Shown one piece after another: positions 17,570-25,919 of a stretch of 64,000 nt of DNA. The DNA lies in contig NZ_QZXA01000005.1 of NCBI RefSeq assembly GCF_003601985.1, positions 62,001 to 126,000 on the forward strand. Reading direction: 5' to 3'. This DNA is from Mesorhizobium jarvisii. GTDB lineage: Bacteria > Pseudomonadota > Alphaproteobacteria > Rhizobiales > Rhizobiaceae. Each line of letters opens with the position of its first letter. Within the stretch, counting starts at the first letter, position 1. A program made the translations under genes and the position numbers. The notes beneath the pieces are model-generated. The model worked only from the letters and a program-made list of their open reading frames with translations, did not search any database and had not been told where the DNA came from.

Positions 17570-17645
17570 TGGTGGGCCCGGAGGGACTCGAACCCCCAAC
17601 CAAGCGGTTATGAGCCGCCGGCTCTAACCATTGAGCTACAGGCCC
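17570..17645 (-). tRNA. tRNA-Ile2 (CAU anticodon, lysidine type)
   Basis: A full cloverleaf reads on the minus strand: acceptor GGGCCTG/CGGGCCC, D-arm with AGCTCAATGGTTAGAGC, anticodon loop CTCATAA, T-arm with GGTTCGAGTCC, and an encoded CCA end. The anticodon CAT could be Met, but the anticodon stem and variable loop (CGGCGG...CCGCTTGGTT) resemble the isoleucine tRNA whose C34 is changed to lysidine by TilS. It is the likely attachment site of the island to its left. Confidence 0.85.
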
Positions 17646-17780
17646 CACGTGGGCTGGATTAATGTCTTTCGCTTTCCGGCACAAGGCTTTCCCGACGGGC
17701 TTTCGCGGAACGCCCAAATCAACCCATAATCGCGCCCTACGCGACCTCTTGCGACTGGATCGCAGACCAAGGAGATTTTC

Positions 17781-18491
17781 ATGACCAGACATCTTTTGCC
17801 CCTCGCGCTCGCCGCTGCAATCGCTTTTCCGGCGATGGCTGGAGCCGCCGATTCGCCGACGCCCGCCCGCATCATTGTTTCGGGTGAAGGCGAAGCGACC
17901 ACCCCTCCCGACCTGGCTTTGCTATCGCTCAGCGTGATGCGCGAAGCCAAGACGGCGCGGGCCGCACTCGATGCCAACAACGACGCCATGGCCGCCGTGA
18001 TCGCGGCGATGAAGGCGGCAGGCATCAAGGATCGCGACCTGCAGACGGCGGGCATCCAGATCAACCCGCGCTACAACTACACCAACAAACCCGATGGCAG
18101 CCAGGAAGGCGAGCTCGTCGCCTACCAGGTGACCAACACGCTTTCGGTCCGCGTGCGCGACATCGACAAGACGGGCGAGATCCTCGACAAGGCTGTTTCG
18201 CTCGGTGTCAACCAGGGCGGCGGCATCGCCTTCACCAATGACGATCCGGCGGCCACCGTCACCGAGGCGCGCAAGAAAGCGGTGGCCGACGCCGTGGCCA
18301 AGGCCAAGACGCTTGCCGCGGCGGCCGGCGTCAGCCTCGGCAAGGTGCTCGAGATCACGGATCAGAACATCAGGCCGGCACCGATGCCGATCAACGCCAA
18401 GGCTTTCGACGCCGCGGCAGGCGCCGCGCCGGTGCAGGCCGGCGAGAACGCCTATAACGTCCAGGTGACCGTCACCTTCGAACTGAAGTAA
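17781..18491 (+). CDS. SIMPL (DUF541) family periplasmic protein
   Basis: A 236-aa secreted protein with a Sec signal peptide (cut after MAGAA). The SIMPL domain is shown by IIVSGEGEATTPPDLALLSL, AGIKDRDLQTAGIQINPRYN and ARKKAVADAVAKAKTLAAAA. The best-known relative is the 26-kDa periplasmic immunogenic protein of Brucella, which forms a ring-like oligomer; its role is unclear. AAGGAG precedes the ATG. A strong terminator follows. Confidence 0.9.
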   Translation: MTRHLLPLALAAAIAFPAMAGAADSPTPARIIVSGEGEATTPPDLALLSLSVMREAKTARAALDANNDAMAAVIAAMKAAGIKDRDLQTAGIQINPRYNYTNKPDGSQEGELVAYQVTNTLSVRVRDIDKTGEILDKAVSLGVNQGGGIAFTNDDPAATVTEARKKAVADAVAKAKTLAAAAGVSLGKVLEITDQNIRPAPMPINAKAFDAAAGAAPVQAGENAYNVQVTVTFELK

Positions 18492-18556
18492 CCAGCTCCG
18501 ACAATCCCTGGCCGGGCTCTTCGCCCAGCCATGGATTGTCGGCCGGCGCATCCATG

Positions 18557-18591
18557 AAAAACCCCGCGGGATCGCTCCCGCGGGGGTTTTT
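18557..18591 (+). terminator. Rho-independent terminator
   Basis: AAAAACCCCGCGGGA pairs with TCCCGCGGGGGTTTTT, giving a GC-rich stem followed by a T-run, 65 bases after the SIMPL gene stop. Confidence 0.9.
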
Positions 18592-18629
18592 CGAGCCGCA
18601 CCCGCCCGATGGGACAGGGGCTCCGCTAG

Positions 18630-18775
18630 TCCAGACTGACCCCGTAGGGGTCATGTCTCCAGGCTCATCTTCGAAGAAGATGATGCCTCCAGACCGACCT
18701 TCATAGAAGGTCGTGTCTCCAGACTGACCCCGTAGGGATCACGTCTCCAGGCTCACCTTCGAAGAAGATGATGCC
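18630..18775. repeat. Array of five 28-30 bp units, each with its own palindrome
   Basis: Five head-to-tail units start at 18630, 18658, 18688, 18718 and 18746. Each opens TCCAGRCYN and closes with RTGYC or CGTC, around an internal palindrome. The palindromes differ between units: TGACCCC/GGGGTCA, TCATCTTC/GAAGATGA, CGACCTTC/GAAGGTCG, and two imperfect ones. The arms change together, so the hairpins are kept while the sequence is not. There are no unique spacers, so this is not a CRISPR array. It lies between a terminator and the 3' end of a convergent gene. Confidence 0.85.
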
Positions 18776-18791
18776 ACTCCGATTTGCAGCC

Positions 18792-19178
18792 TCAGCGATA
18801 GATAACCGGGCAACCGCGTTGGTTGGCGAACACGACGACGACGCGGTCGCCGTCCTGGCGGCCCATGACCTTGACCACGCGGCGGTTGACGTCGACGATG
18901 CGGGCTCGGTAGAGGCCCATGCGCTCCGCCTTGTCGAGGGCGCGATCCGGCGAACAGCCGCGGCGCCAGCCGTCGCGGCGCCAATCGTCACCGCGCCAGT
19001 CGTCACGGCGCTCATCGCGGCGATGCCGATAGCCGTCGTCGCCGGCGTAGACGCCGAAGCGCGGATCCTGGTTGTTGCCGAAGCCGAGATAGAGGCTGTC
19101 GGCATGGGCGGGAATGGCTGTCAGCGCGCCGAGGCCGACCAGGGCCGAGAGGGCTGCCGTTTTCACCGTGTTGAACAT
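18792..19178 (-). CDS. Small secreted Arg/Asp-rich protein
   Basis: A 128-aa protein with a Sec signal peptide ending AIPAHA. The middle is rich in RRD/DWR repeats (HRRDERRDDWRGDDWRRDGW), and the C-terminal domain (CSPDRALDKAERMGLYRARI and VVVVFANQRGCPVIYR) is a pattern common in rhizobial envelope proteins of unknown function, with a Cys at each end. AAGGAGA precedes the ATG at 19178. The gene ends right beside the palindrome array. Confidence 0.7.
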   Translation of the reverse strand: MFNTVKTAALSALVGLGALTAIPAHADSLYLGFGNNQDPRFGVYAGDDGYRHRRDERRDDWRGDDWRRDGWRRGCSPDRALDKAERMGLYRARIVDVNRRVVKVMGRQDGDRVVVVFANQRGCPVIYR

Positions 19179-19382
19179 GGTCTTCTCTCCTTGTTGCGGG
19201 CTTGTGCCCGTCCTCTTGAAAGCGATGATGGGAGAATGCACCAGCCTGTCTGAACTGTTTACGAACCCGCCGTTCATCTGCGGTTCATATGGCGGGAAAG
19301 GAAATCTTCGCCAGGTTTCGAGCAATGCGCGCTCAAAACGTTGTTGCTCGTATTCCTTGTTCGGAGCTGTGCGGAACGGACC

Positions 19383-19829
19383 TCAAGGCTCGTGGTCGAG
19401 CATATAATCAAAATAATCTTCAGGCTCGGCCAGGTCGGTCTCGCTCGCCTTCACCCGGCCGCGCATCGAGATGCCGGCCTCGTGTACGGTCTCGGCGCTG
19501 CCCGACACCAGCCGGTGCCACCAATAGAGATCGCGGCCCTCGGCCACCAGCCGGTAGGCGCAGGTGCTTGGCAACCAGCTGATGGTGCGCACATTCTGCG
19601 GCGTCAGCCCAACGCAATCGGGGACGCGCGCCAGCCGGTTGGCGTAGTCTGAACAGCGGCAGGTCTGCGCGTCGAACAGCCGGCAGCCGACGCTGGTCCA
19701 GTAAATCTCGCCGGTGTCCTCGTCCTCGAGCTTCGACAGGCAGCATTTGCCGCAGCCATCGCACAGCGATTCCCACTCGGCCGGGCTCATCTGCTCCAGC
19801 GTCTTTGTTTTCCAGAACGGCGTTTCCAT
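19383..19829 (-). CDS. YcgN family cysteine-cluster protein (UPF0260)
   Basis: A 148-aa cytoplasmic protein with the family cysteine pattern: [35 protein letters not shown] and STCAYRL. It also carries [13 protein letters not shown] and the [11 protein letters not shown] segment. The cysteines probably bind iron-sulfur or zinc; the function is not established. Stand-alone gene. Confidence 0.9.
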   Translation of the reverse strand: METPFWKTKTLEQMSPAEWESLCDGCGKCCLSKLEDEDTGEIYWTSVGCRLFDAQTCRCSDYANRLARVPDCVGLTPQNVRTISWLPSTCAYRLVAEGRDLYWWHRLVSGSAETVHEAGISMRGRVKASETDLAEPEDYFDYMLDHEP

Positions 19830-20027
19830 TTTGGGGATGTGGCCCCAGCCATCGCCAAGGTCAAGCGCGACAACGGTTGAAATGCGGCCGCAACCGGGCC
19901 GAATGACACGAAGTTGCCTTCAAAAGGCCGGCCAAACGCCCTTTACGGCGTCTATCCCCGCCAAACTGGAACCAATCGGGCTAAGATCGGTTTCGGCAAG
20001 GATGGGACCCCACAAGGAGAGTTTTCG

Positions 20028-22295
20028 ATGAAACGCCAACCACGGATTCTGGCAGGCACCGCACTTGGCCTGTTGATGGCATCCGCGCCGTTGGGCGCGT
20101 TCCCGCTTCAGGGAAGTGCCGCGTTCGACCCCACGCAAGGCGGTGGAACGCCGCTGATCCTGGCACAGGACGCACCGACCGACGAGGCACAGCCGACCGA
20201 CCAGGAGCAGCCGCGCAAGAAGAAGCGCGATCAGCAGGCCCAACAGGCGCCGGCCGAGCAGGCAGCCCCGGCTGCCGAACAGCCTGCTCCACCCGCCGAG
20301 GAGCAGCAGCCCCGCAAGAAGAAGCACGAACAGCAGCAACAGGCCGAACAGGCGCCGGCCGAACAGGCAGCCCCCGCCGAAGAGCAGCAGCCACGCAGGA
20401 AGAAGCGCGACCAGCAGCAGCAGACAGAGCAGGCGCCGGCCGAACAGGCAGCCCCCGCCGAAGAGCAGCAGCCACGCAGGAAGAAGCGCGACCAGCAGCA
20501 GCAGACAGAGCAGGCGCCGGCCGAACAGGCGGCACCCGCAGAAGAGCAGCAGCCGCGCAAGAAGAAGCGCGACCAGCAGCAACAGACCGAGCAGGCGCCG
20601 GCCGAACAGGCGGCACCCGCAGAAGAGCAGCAGCCGCGCAAGAAGAAGCGCGATCAGCAGCAGCAGACCGAGCAGGCGCCAGCCGAACAGGCTCCGGCTG
20701 GTGAGACACAGCCCGCCAACGACAACCAGCCAGTCAAGCCCGGCAAGAAACACAAGCAGGAGCAGCAGAAGGAGGCGCCTACTGCCCCGGCGGTGACGCC
20801 GGAAGCCGCACCCACGCCGAAGGAAGCTCCGGCCGGCCAAGCCGTGACGCCGAAGGTTGAACCCGCGCCTGCCGGCGAACAGCCCGCGACCCAGGGCGAG
20901 CAGCCCCAGGACAAGACAAAGAAGCACGGCAGGAAGCCCGCGGGCGAACAGCCCGCCAATGGCGAGCAGCCGGCGACAGGCGAACAACCGCAGACGGGCA
21001 AGCAGCCCGCGACGGGCGAGCAACCGGCCAATGGCGTGAAGCCGGCAACCGGTGAACAGCCCGCCAATGGCAACACGGCCGCGCCTGCCCAGGGGGAAAA
21101 CCCCGTGCAGGGCGAAGCGCCCGCCGACAAGAACGCTGCACCCATCCTCGACAGCCAGAAGGATGCCCAGCGCAAGGGCGGCGGCCGCAAGCATGGCGAC
21201 CAGAACGGCCAGCAGAATGGCGAACAGCAGAATGGTGGCCAGAACGCCCAGCAAGGCGGCGACCAGGGCCAGAAGCCGGTGGTTGCTCCTGTCGACCAGG
21301 GTCCGCCTCCAACCGACGACAAGGCAGCCCAGCAGGAGATCAAGCCTGAAAAGCTCGTCCCGGTAACGGAAGAGAAGGGCAAGCGCCTCGACCGGGCGCC
21401 CGACGAGAACATCCGCGACCGCCGTCGTCCCAAGGGCGTCGACGTGCTCAAGGAGATTGGCGACCGCGTCATCATCCAGCTCGGCGGCCAGACGATCGTC
21501 CAGAGCAATGAGGGCTCGCGGATGAACCGCGGCGCCAAGGACGTCTATTACGAGGATCTGTCGCAGGGCCGTACACGCGAGACGGTCCAACGCGACAATG
21601 GCGTCCAGATCGTCACCATCCGCAACCGTTACGGCGATGTCATCCAGCGTTCGCGCATCACGCCGGATGGGCGCGAATATGTGCTGAGCTATGTCGACGA
21701 GCGGAACTATCAGGATGACGGCGACTGGCGCGATCCCGGCGACGACCTGCCGCCGATGCGGCTCAACATCCCACGCCGGCAGTACATCCTCGATTCCGAG
21801 GATGTCCAAAGCGATGACGACTACTACACCTTCCTCGACCAGCCGCCAGTGGAGAGGGTCCAGCGTCTCTATTCGATCGACGAGGTCAAGCGTTCGGCCC
21901 GCGTGCGCGACATCGCACGCCGCGTCGACCTCGACACGCTGAACTTCGAATTCGGCTCCTCCTCGATCTCCGACACCGAGGTGCAGAAGCTCGAGGGCGT
22001 CGCTAGCGCCATGGAGAAACTGCTGAAGAAGAACCCGGCCGAGACCTTCCTGATCGAGGGCCACACCGACGCCGTCGGCACGCCGGAAGCCAACCTTGCC
22101 CTGTCGGACCGCCGCGCCGAAGCGGTTGCCGAAGCGCTGACCAATGCCTTCGGCATCCCACCGGAGAACCTGACGACGCAGGGCTATGGCGAGCAGTATC
22201 TGAAGGTCAACACCTCGGCGCCCAACCGCGAGAACCGGCGCGTCGCCATCCGCCGCATCACCTCGCTGGTGGCACCGGTCGCCAGCAACAATTAG
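20028..22295 (+). CDS. OmpA-family outer-membrane protein with a long low-complexity region
   Basis: A 755-aa protein with a Sec signal peptide (MKRQPRILAGTALGLLMASA). Residues about 45-430 are Gln/Pro/Ala/Lys-rich, with a 27-residue repeat (EQAPAEQAAPAEEQQPRRKK...) and later GEQPANG/GEQPATG repeats. The C-terminal 120 residues form an OmpA peptidoglycan-binding domain (NFEFGSSSISDTEVQKLEGV, LIEGHTDAVGTPEANLALSD, NRRVAIRRI). The layout suggests a flexible periplasm-spanning stalk anchored to peptidoglycan. AAGGAGAG lies before the ATG at 20028. In-frame repeats imply length variation between strains. Confidence 0.88.
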   Translation: MKRQPRILAGTALGLLMASAPLGAFPLQGSAAFDPTQGGGTPLILAQDAPTDEAQPTDQEQPRKKKRDQQAQQAPAEQAAPAAEQPAPPAEEQQPRKKKHEQQQQAEQAPAEQAAPAEEQQPRRKKRDQQQQTEQAPAEQAAPAEEQQPRRKKRDQQQQTEQAPAEQAAPAEEQQPRKKKRDQQQQTEQAPAEQAAPAEEQQPRKKKRDQQQQTEQAPAEQAPAGETQPANDNQPVKPGKKHKQEQQKEAPTAPAVTPEAAPTPKEAPAGQAVTPKVEPAPAGEQPATQGEQPQDKTKKHGRKPAGEQPANGEQPATGEQPQTGKQPATGEQPANGVKPATGEQPANGNTAAPAQGENPVQGEAPADKNAAPILDSQKDAQRKGGGRKHGDQNGQQNGEQQNGGQNAQQGGDQGQKPVVAPVDQGPPPTDDKAAQQEIKPEKLVPVTEEKGKRLDRAPDENIRDRRRPKGVDVLKEIGDRVIIQLGGQTIVQSNEGSRMNRGAKDVYYEDLSQGRTRETVQRDNGVQIVTIRNRYGDVIQRSRITPDGREYVLSYVDERNYQDDGDWRDPGDDLPPMRLNIPRRQYILDSEDVQSDDDYYTFLDQPPVERVQRLYSIDEVKRSARVRDIARRVDLDTLNFEFGSSSISDTEVQKLEGVASAMEKLLKKNPAETFLIEGHTDAVGTPEANLALSDRRAEAVAEALTNAFGIPPENLTTQGYGEQYLKVNTSAPNRENRRVAIRRITSLVAPVASNN
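20346..20700 (+). repeat. 81-bp coding tandem repeat inside the OmpA-family gene
   Basis: Four full 81-bp units begin at 20346, 20427, 20508 and 20589, and a partial one at 20670. Two neighbouring units (20427 and 20508) are almost identical at DNA level, which indicates recent slippage or unequal recombination. Each encodes 27 residues, so copy-number change keeps the frame. Degenerate units extend upstream to about 20240. Confidence 0.85.
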
Positions 22296-22541
22296 GTCAT
22301 GATTTCAAAACCATGACCTGGTTTGCGGACTCAAGGCGAGAAGCACCCATCCCCGACTCGATCGGGGATGGGAGAGCTTCGGATCCCGGCACCGGGCTCA
22401 AGAAGATTTGTACCGGCATCGGAACCGGCTCATTGAATCACAGGCTTGCTGACCCCAGATTCAGGGCTGGGCGTTCCCTGCCCCGTCCCGACTCCAGCGG
22501 GACGCATTGAGCCCCGCCGGCCCTCTCCGGCGGGGTTTTTT
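22294..22541 (+). terminator. Intergenic region with three hairpins, ending in a terminator
   Basis: AGGTCATG/CATGACCT (22294-22319) overlaps the OmpA-family stop codon. CCCATCCCCGA/TCGGGGATGGG (22346-22372) is a perfect 11-bp stem. CCCCGCCGG/CCGGCGGGG with six Ts (22512-22541) is a clear rho-independent terminator. The terminator lies 215 bases after the stop, so the gene has a long structured 3' end or a separate small RNA lies between. No other gene is visible up to 22609. Confidence 0.7.
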
Positions 22542-22609
22542 GCTATCTTGCAAAAAGCATCGGCCTGGCCGAAATACAGCCACCGACCAGGGAACAACCG
22601 GAACCATTC

Positions 22610-23128
22610 ATGAAGCGTCTCGAACTCGCCATCGAATCGATCATCCTTGCCTCGCGCTGGCTGCTGGTCGCCTTCTATATCGGGCTCGGCCTGGCACTGG
22701 CCGTCTATGCCTTGTCCTTCGGCAAGAAGCTCTACGAATTCATCACCACGGTATTCATGCTCGGCGACACCGACACCATCCTGAAGATGCTCGGCCTGAT
22801 CGATGCCGCCCTGGTCGCCTCGCTGGTGGTGATGGTCATCATCTCGGGCTACGAAAACTTCGTCAGCCGCTTCGACGACCAGGACGGCGGCGGCGTGCAC
22901 TGGCTGGGCACGATCGATGTCGGCTCGCTGAAGGTCAAGGTCGCCTCGACCATCGTCGCGATCTCCTCCATTCACCTCCTGCAGGTGTTCCTCAACTCAT
23001 CCTCCTATTCGACCGACCAGCTGATGTGGCTGACCATCATCCACCTTGCCTTCGTCGTCTCGGCGCTGATGCTGGCCTATATCGACAGGCTGATGGGTTT
23101 GAGCAAAGGCAAGAAGGAAGAGGTGTGA
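22610..23128 (+). CDS. UPF0114/YqhA family membrane protein
   Basis: A 172-aa inner-membrane protein: MKRLELAIESIILASRWLLV begins the first helix, and GYENFVSRFDDQDGG followed by HWLGTIDVGSLKVKVA is the family's conserved loop. About four membrane spans are visible. The function is unknown; some members are linked to stress resistance. Stand-alone, right after the terminator at 22512-22541. Confidence 0.9.
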   Translation: MKRLELAIESIILASRWLLVAFYIGLGLALAVYALSFGKKLYEFITTVFMLGDTDTILKMLGLIDAALVASLVVMVIISGYENFVSRFDDQDGGGVHWLGTIDVGSLKVKVASTIVAISSIHLLQVFLNSSSYSTDQLMWLTIIHLAFVVSALMLAYIDRLMGLSKGKKEEV

Positions 23129-23209
23129 GGCTCCCTTCTCGCCCGTCACTATACGGAGAGAAGGTGCCGGCAGGCGGATGAAGGGCAGCGCCGGCGGGCG
23201 TGGTTCCAG

Positions 23210-24076
23210 TCAGTAAATGCTTCTGACCTTCGTCTCCGAATTCGCAAACACCTCGTCCGGCACGAAAAAGTCGCCGGCCAGCGGTCCGGTCGCGCCGGGC
23301 GCATAGATTGCAAAGTCGCTGACGCCCTCGGCGCGCAGCACCTCTTCGTCGATGTAGAAATTGCCTGATGTCTCACGCGAGGGCCGCATGAAGATGGCAT
23401 GCGCGGCGTCGGCCATAATGTCGGGCGAACGGCTCATCGCCGCGACCGTCGCACCGCCGAGCAGGTTGCGCACCGCCGCCGTGTCGATGGTCGAGATCGG
23501 CCACAGCGAATTGACCGCGATGCCGTCCTTGGCGAACTCCGCACTCATCCCGAGCGTGCACATCGACATGCCGAACTTGGCCATGGTGTAGGCGACATGG
23601 TTCTTGAACCACTTGGCCTTCATGTCGAGCGGCGGCGCCAGATTCAGGATGTGAGGATTATTGGCTAACTTCAGGTGTGGAATGCATATTTTGGAGACCA
23701 GGAAGGTGCCGCGCGTGTTGATCTGGTGCATCAGGTCGTAGCGCTTCATGTCGGTCTCCAGCGTGCCGGTGAGCTGGATGGCGCTGGCATTGTTGACGCA
23801 GATATCGATGCCGCCGAATTTCTCGACCGTCTTTGCAACAGCCTCGGCCACCTGCGCCTCCTCGCGGATGTCGCAAAGCACAGGCAGCGCCTTGCCGCCG
23901 GCCTGCTCGATCTCCTGCGCCGCGCTGTAGATCGTGCCCGGCAGCTTGGGATGCGGTTCGGCGGTCTTGGCGGCGATCGTCACATTGGCGCCGTCGCGCG
24001 CCGCCCGCAGCGCGATCGCCAGCCCGATGCCGCGCGACCCGCCGGAGATGAACAGCGTCTTTCCCTTGAGCGACAT
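23210..24076 (-). CDS. SDR family oxidoreductase (HSDL2-like)
   Basis: A 288-aa NAD(P)-dependent short-chain dehydrogenase. The Rossmann motif is SGGSRGIGLAIALRAARDGA, then CVNNASAIQ (NNAG variant). The active site keeps YTMAKFG (Tyr and Lys), while the usual Ser region reads ILNLAPPLDM, as in hydroxysteroid-dehydrogenase-like 2 proteins. The substrate is unknown. GGGAGG lies before the ATG at 24076. It runs in the same direction as the LuxR-type gene upstream but 100 bases away. Confidence 0.88.
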   Translation of the reverse strand: MSLKGKTLFISGGSRGIGLAIALRAARDGANVTIAAKTAEPHPKLPGTIYSAAQEIEQAGGKALPVLCDIREEAQVAEAVAKTVEKFGGIDICVNNASAIQLTGTLETDMKRYDLMHQINTRGTFLVSKICIPHLKLANNPHILNLAPPLDMKAKWFKNHVAYTMAKFGMSMCTLGMSAEFAKDGIAVNSLWPISTIDTAAVRNLLGGATVAAMSRSPDIMADAAHAIFMRPSRETSGNFYIDEEVLRAEGVSDFAIYAPGATGPLAGDFFVPDEVFANSETKVRSIY

Positions 24077-24177
24077 TCCTTGCGCCTCCCTTGCTACATG
24101 GCAGGCGCGAACCTTTGCGCGGCGGGCGACCACAGCGCAAGGCCCGAGATGCCCGGATGTGGGTTACGCAGCGGAGG

Positions 24178-24813
24178 CTAAACCAGCACCAGCCCCTGCC
24201 GCATCGCAATGGCGATGGCGTCGGTGCGGTTGGCCGCCCCCAGCTTGATCAGGATCGCCGCGACATGGAATTTCGCCGTGTGCACGGAAATGTTGAGCCG
24301 CCGAGCGATCACCTTGTTGGGCGCGCCTTCGGCGAGCAACGCCAGCACTTCGGCCTCGCGCGGCGACAGCGCTGGACGGGCGGCATGCTCGTCCAGGACC
24401 TCATCCTCGAACGGCTCGTCCTGGCCGGCATGGAAATCCTCATGGCGCCCGCTTCTGCCCTCGCCCGTGACGCGATAGCCGGCCGCCGCCAGCCGCACCG
24501 CCGCGGCGATCAGCAGATCGTCGGCGCTCGCGGGCATGACCGCGAACACCTCGCCGGCGGGCCGCTCGCCGCCGGTGCGTCCTGACAGCAGCACGCGCGG
24601 TATGGAGGCCGGCGCGGCATCTCCGCTCCTGTCATCGATGATGGCGACATCGGCCCTGCCGCCGCCGGCCACCACTGGCAGCAGGTCGTCGCTGGCGGCA
24701 AGCGTGGCGGCCAGGCGCTCGGCGCGCGCGGCATCGCCGAGCGCAACCAGCACCACCAGCCGCCGCGAAGCGGCGCTGTTGCTCACGATCCGGTCGCCGG
24801 CGAGCGTTTCCAT
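24178..24813 (-). CDS. LuxR-type transcriptional regulator
   Basis: A 211-aa protein with a C-terminal LuxR helix-turn-helix (LSPREAEVLALLAEGAPNKV, ARRLNISVHTAKFHVAAILI). The N-terminal 130 residues look like a receiver-type fold but lack the usual acidic phosphoacceptor pattern, so phosphorylation is doubtful. It lies eight bases downstream of the protease-like gene on the same strand, so the two are almost certainly one operon. It may control the divergent protease gene. Confidence 0.82.
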   Translation of the reverse strand: METLAGDRIVSNSAASRRLVVLVALGDAARAERLAATLAASDDLLPVVAGGGRADVAIIDDRSGDAAPASIPRVLLSGRTGGERPAGEVFAVMPASADDLLIAAAVRLAAAGYRVTGEGRSGRHEDFHAGQDEPFEDEVLDEHAARPALSPREAEVLALLAEGAPNKVIARRLNISVHTAKFHVAAILIKLGAANRTDAIAIAMRQGLVLV

Positions 24814-24821
24814 CGATCCTC

Positions 24822-25694
24822 TCAGCTCAGCGGCTTTTCGCCGATGGTCAATGTCACATCGCGCTGTTCACCGCCACGCACAACGCCAAGCGTCACGGAA
24901 GCACCGGCGCTGTCAGGGCCGAGCCGACGGATCAGGTCGCGCGGGCCATGCACGGCCTCGCCGTTCCATGCCACGATGATGTCGCCCAGCGACAGGCCGG
25001 CGGCCTTGGCCGGACCGGCGTCGTCTAGGCTCATCACCATCGCACCATGGGCGTCGCGGTCGCGCACCGGATGCAGGCCGGCGCCGAGATAGCCGCGCGC
25101 GACATGGCCCTTTTCGCGCAATGTCGCCACTGCCCGCTCGATCGTCTCATAGGGCATGACCAGCGCACGGCCGCGCGGCCCGAACAACAGCATGCCGATC
25201 AGCGCGCCCTTGGCGTCCAGCACCGGGCCGCCCTCGAAGCGGCCGCCGGCGCCGACAGCCAGATGGATGCGGCGGTCGATCGTGCCGCCGCGCATCGAGC
25301 GCCAGGCCGGACCGACTTCGCCGACCGAGCCCGACACCGCCAGCGCCGAACCCTGGCTGTTGCCGATGGCGATGGCGATATTGCCAGGTCGAACGGCATC
25401 GGCCCTGGCAAGGACAGGCGCGCCAGCCGCATCCGCGGGCTTCAACAAGGCAACGCCCGTCGACGGATCGCGGCCGACCAGTTCGGCCTTCACCGTCACG
25501 CCCGAAGCCAGCATCAGCTCGATCTCCTCGCCGGCCTCGACAGCCTCCTCGGCGGTGACGAAATAGCCGTCGCTCCAGTGGAAGGCGCTTGCCGTGCGAT
25601 GGTGATGGGTGGCGAAGCTAGCCATTGCCGGCGCAGCCTTCCCGGCAAGGTCGGCAACGGCTTGCGAAAACGCATTCAGATTGAAATCACTCAT
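24822..25694 (-). CDS. HtrA-like pseudo-protease (S1C fold, catalytic triad lost) with PDZ domain
   Basis: A 290-aa protein that aligns with the neighbouring protease (25920-26870) along the chymotrypsin-like domain and a C-terminal PDZ (GYLGAGLHPVRDR, GLSLGDIIVAWNGEAVHGPR). All three catalytic positions are changed: His to Glu50 (VTAEEAV for TNFHVV), Asp to Gly80 (DPSTGVAL for DPDTDIAL), Ser to Glu154 (RFEGGP for GNSGGP). It has no signal peptide, so it is cytoplasmic. AGGAGA precedes the ATG. It is co-transcribed with the LuxR-type gene. A role as substrate sensor or partner of the active protease is inference. Confidence 0.85.
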   Translation of the reverse strand: MSDFNLNAFSQAVADLAGKAAPAMASFATHHHRTASAFHWSDGYFVTAEEAVEAGEEIELMLASGVTVKAELVGRDPSTGVALLKPADAAGAPVLARADAVRPGNIAIAIGNSQGSALAVSGSVGEVGPAWRSMRGGTIDRRIHLAVGAGGRFEGGPVLDAKGALIGMLLFGPRGRALVMPYETIERAVATLREKGHVARGYLGAGLHPVRDRDAHGAMVMSLDDAGPAKAAGLSLGDIIVAWNGEAVHGPRDLIRRLGPDSAGASVTLGVVRGGEQRDVTLTIGEKPLS

Positions 25695-25919
25695 CGATGT
25701 CTCCTGGGGTTCGTCATGTCCCAGATATCGCCCGACGGCGCCCCTGGAGGTACTCGCCTGACGGCTAGTTGGCGGTTTGACTGGCCATCTGGTCAGGTCG
25801 CGGCCGTTCCAGCCGCTCCGCACATATAGTGCGTGCCGCCCAAAAGTGCTCAGCGGTTTCGGGATAACGGCACGAACAGGAAAAAATCACGATCAAGCCT
25901 GAAAACACGGAGCCCATCC

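Noticed and set aside
18630..18775. CRISPR array
   Set aside because: Units are contiguous with no unique spacers of constant length, no leader and no cas genes; the variable part is itself palindromic.
20346..20700. CRISPR or non-coding satellite
   Set aside because: The 81-bp repeat is in frame within a secreted protein and encodes a regular 27-residue unit.
19920..22064. A 714-codon open frame on the minus strand opposite the OmpA-family gene
   Set aside because: It is a shadow of the GC-rich coding sequence: Leu/Arg-rich, no domain, no ribosome site, and the plus strand has signal peptide and OmpA domain.
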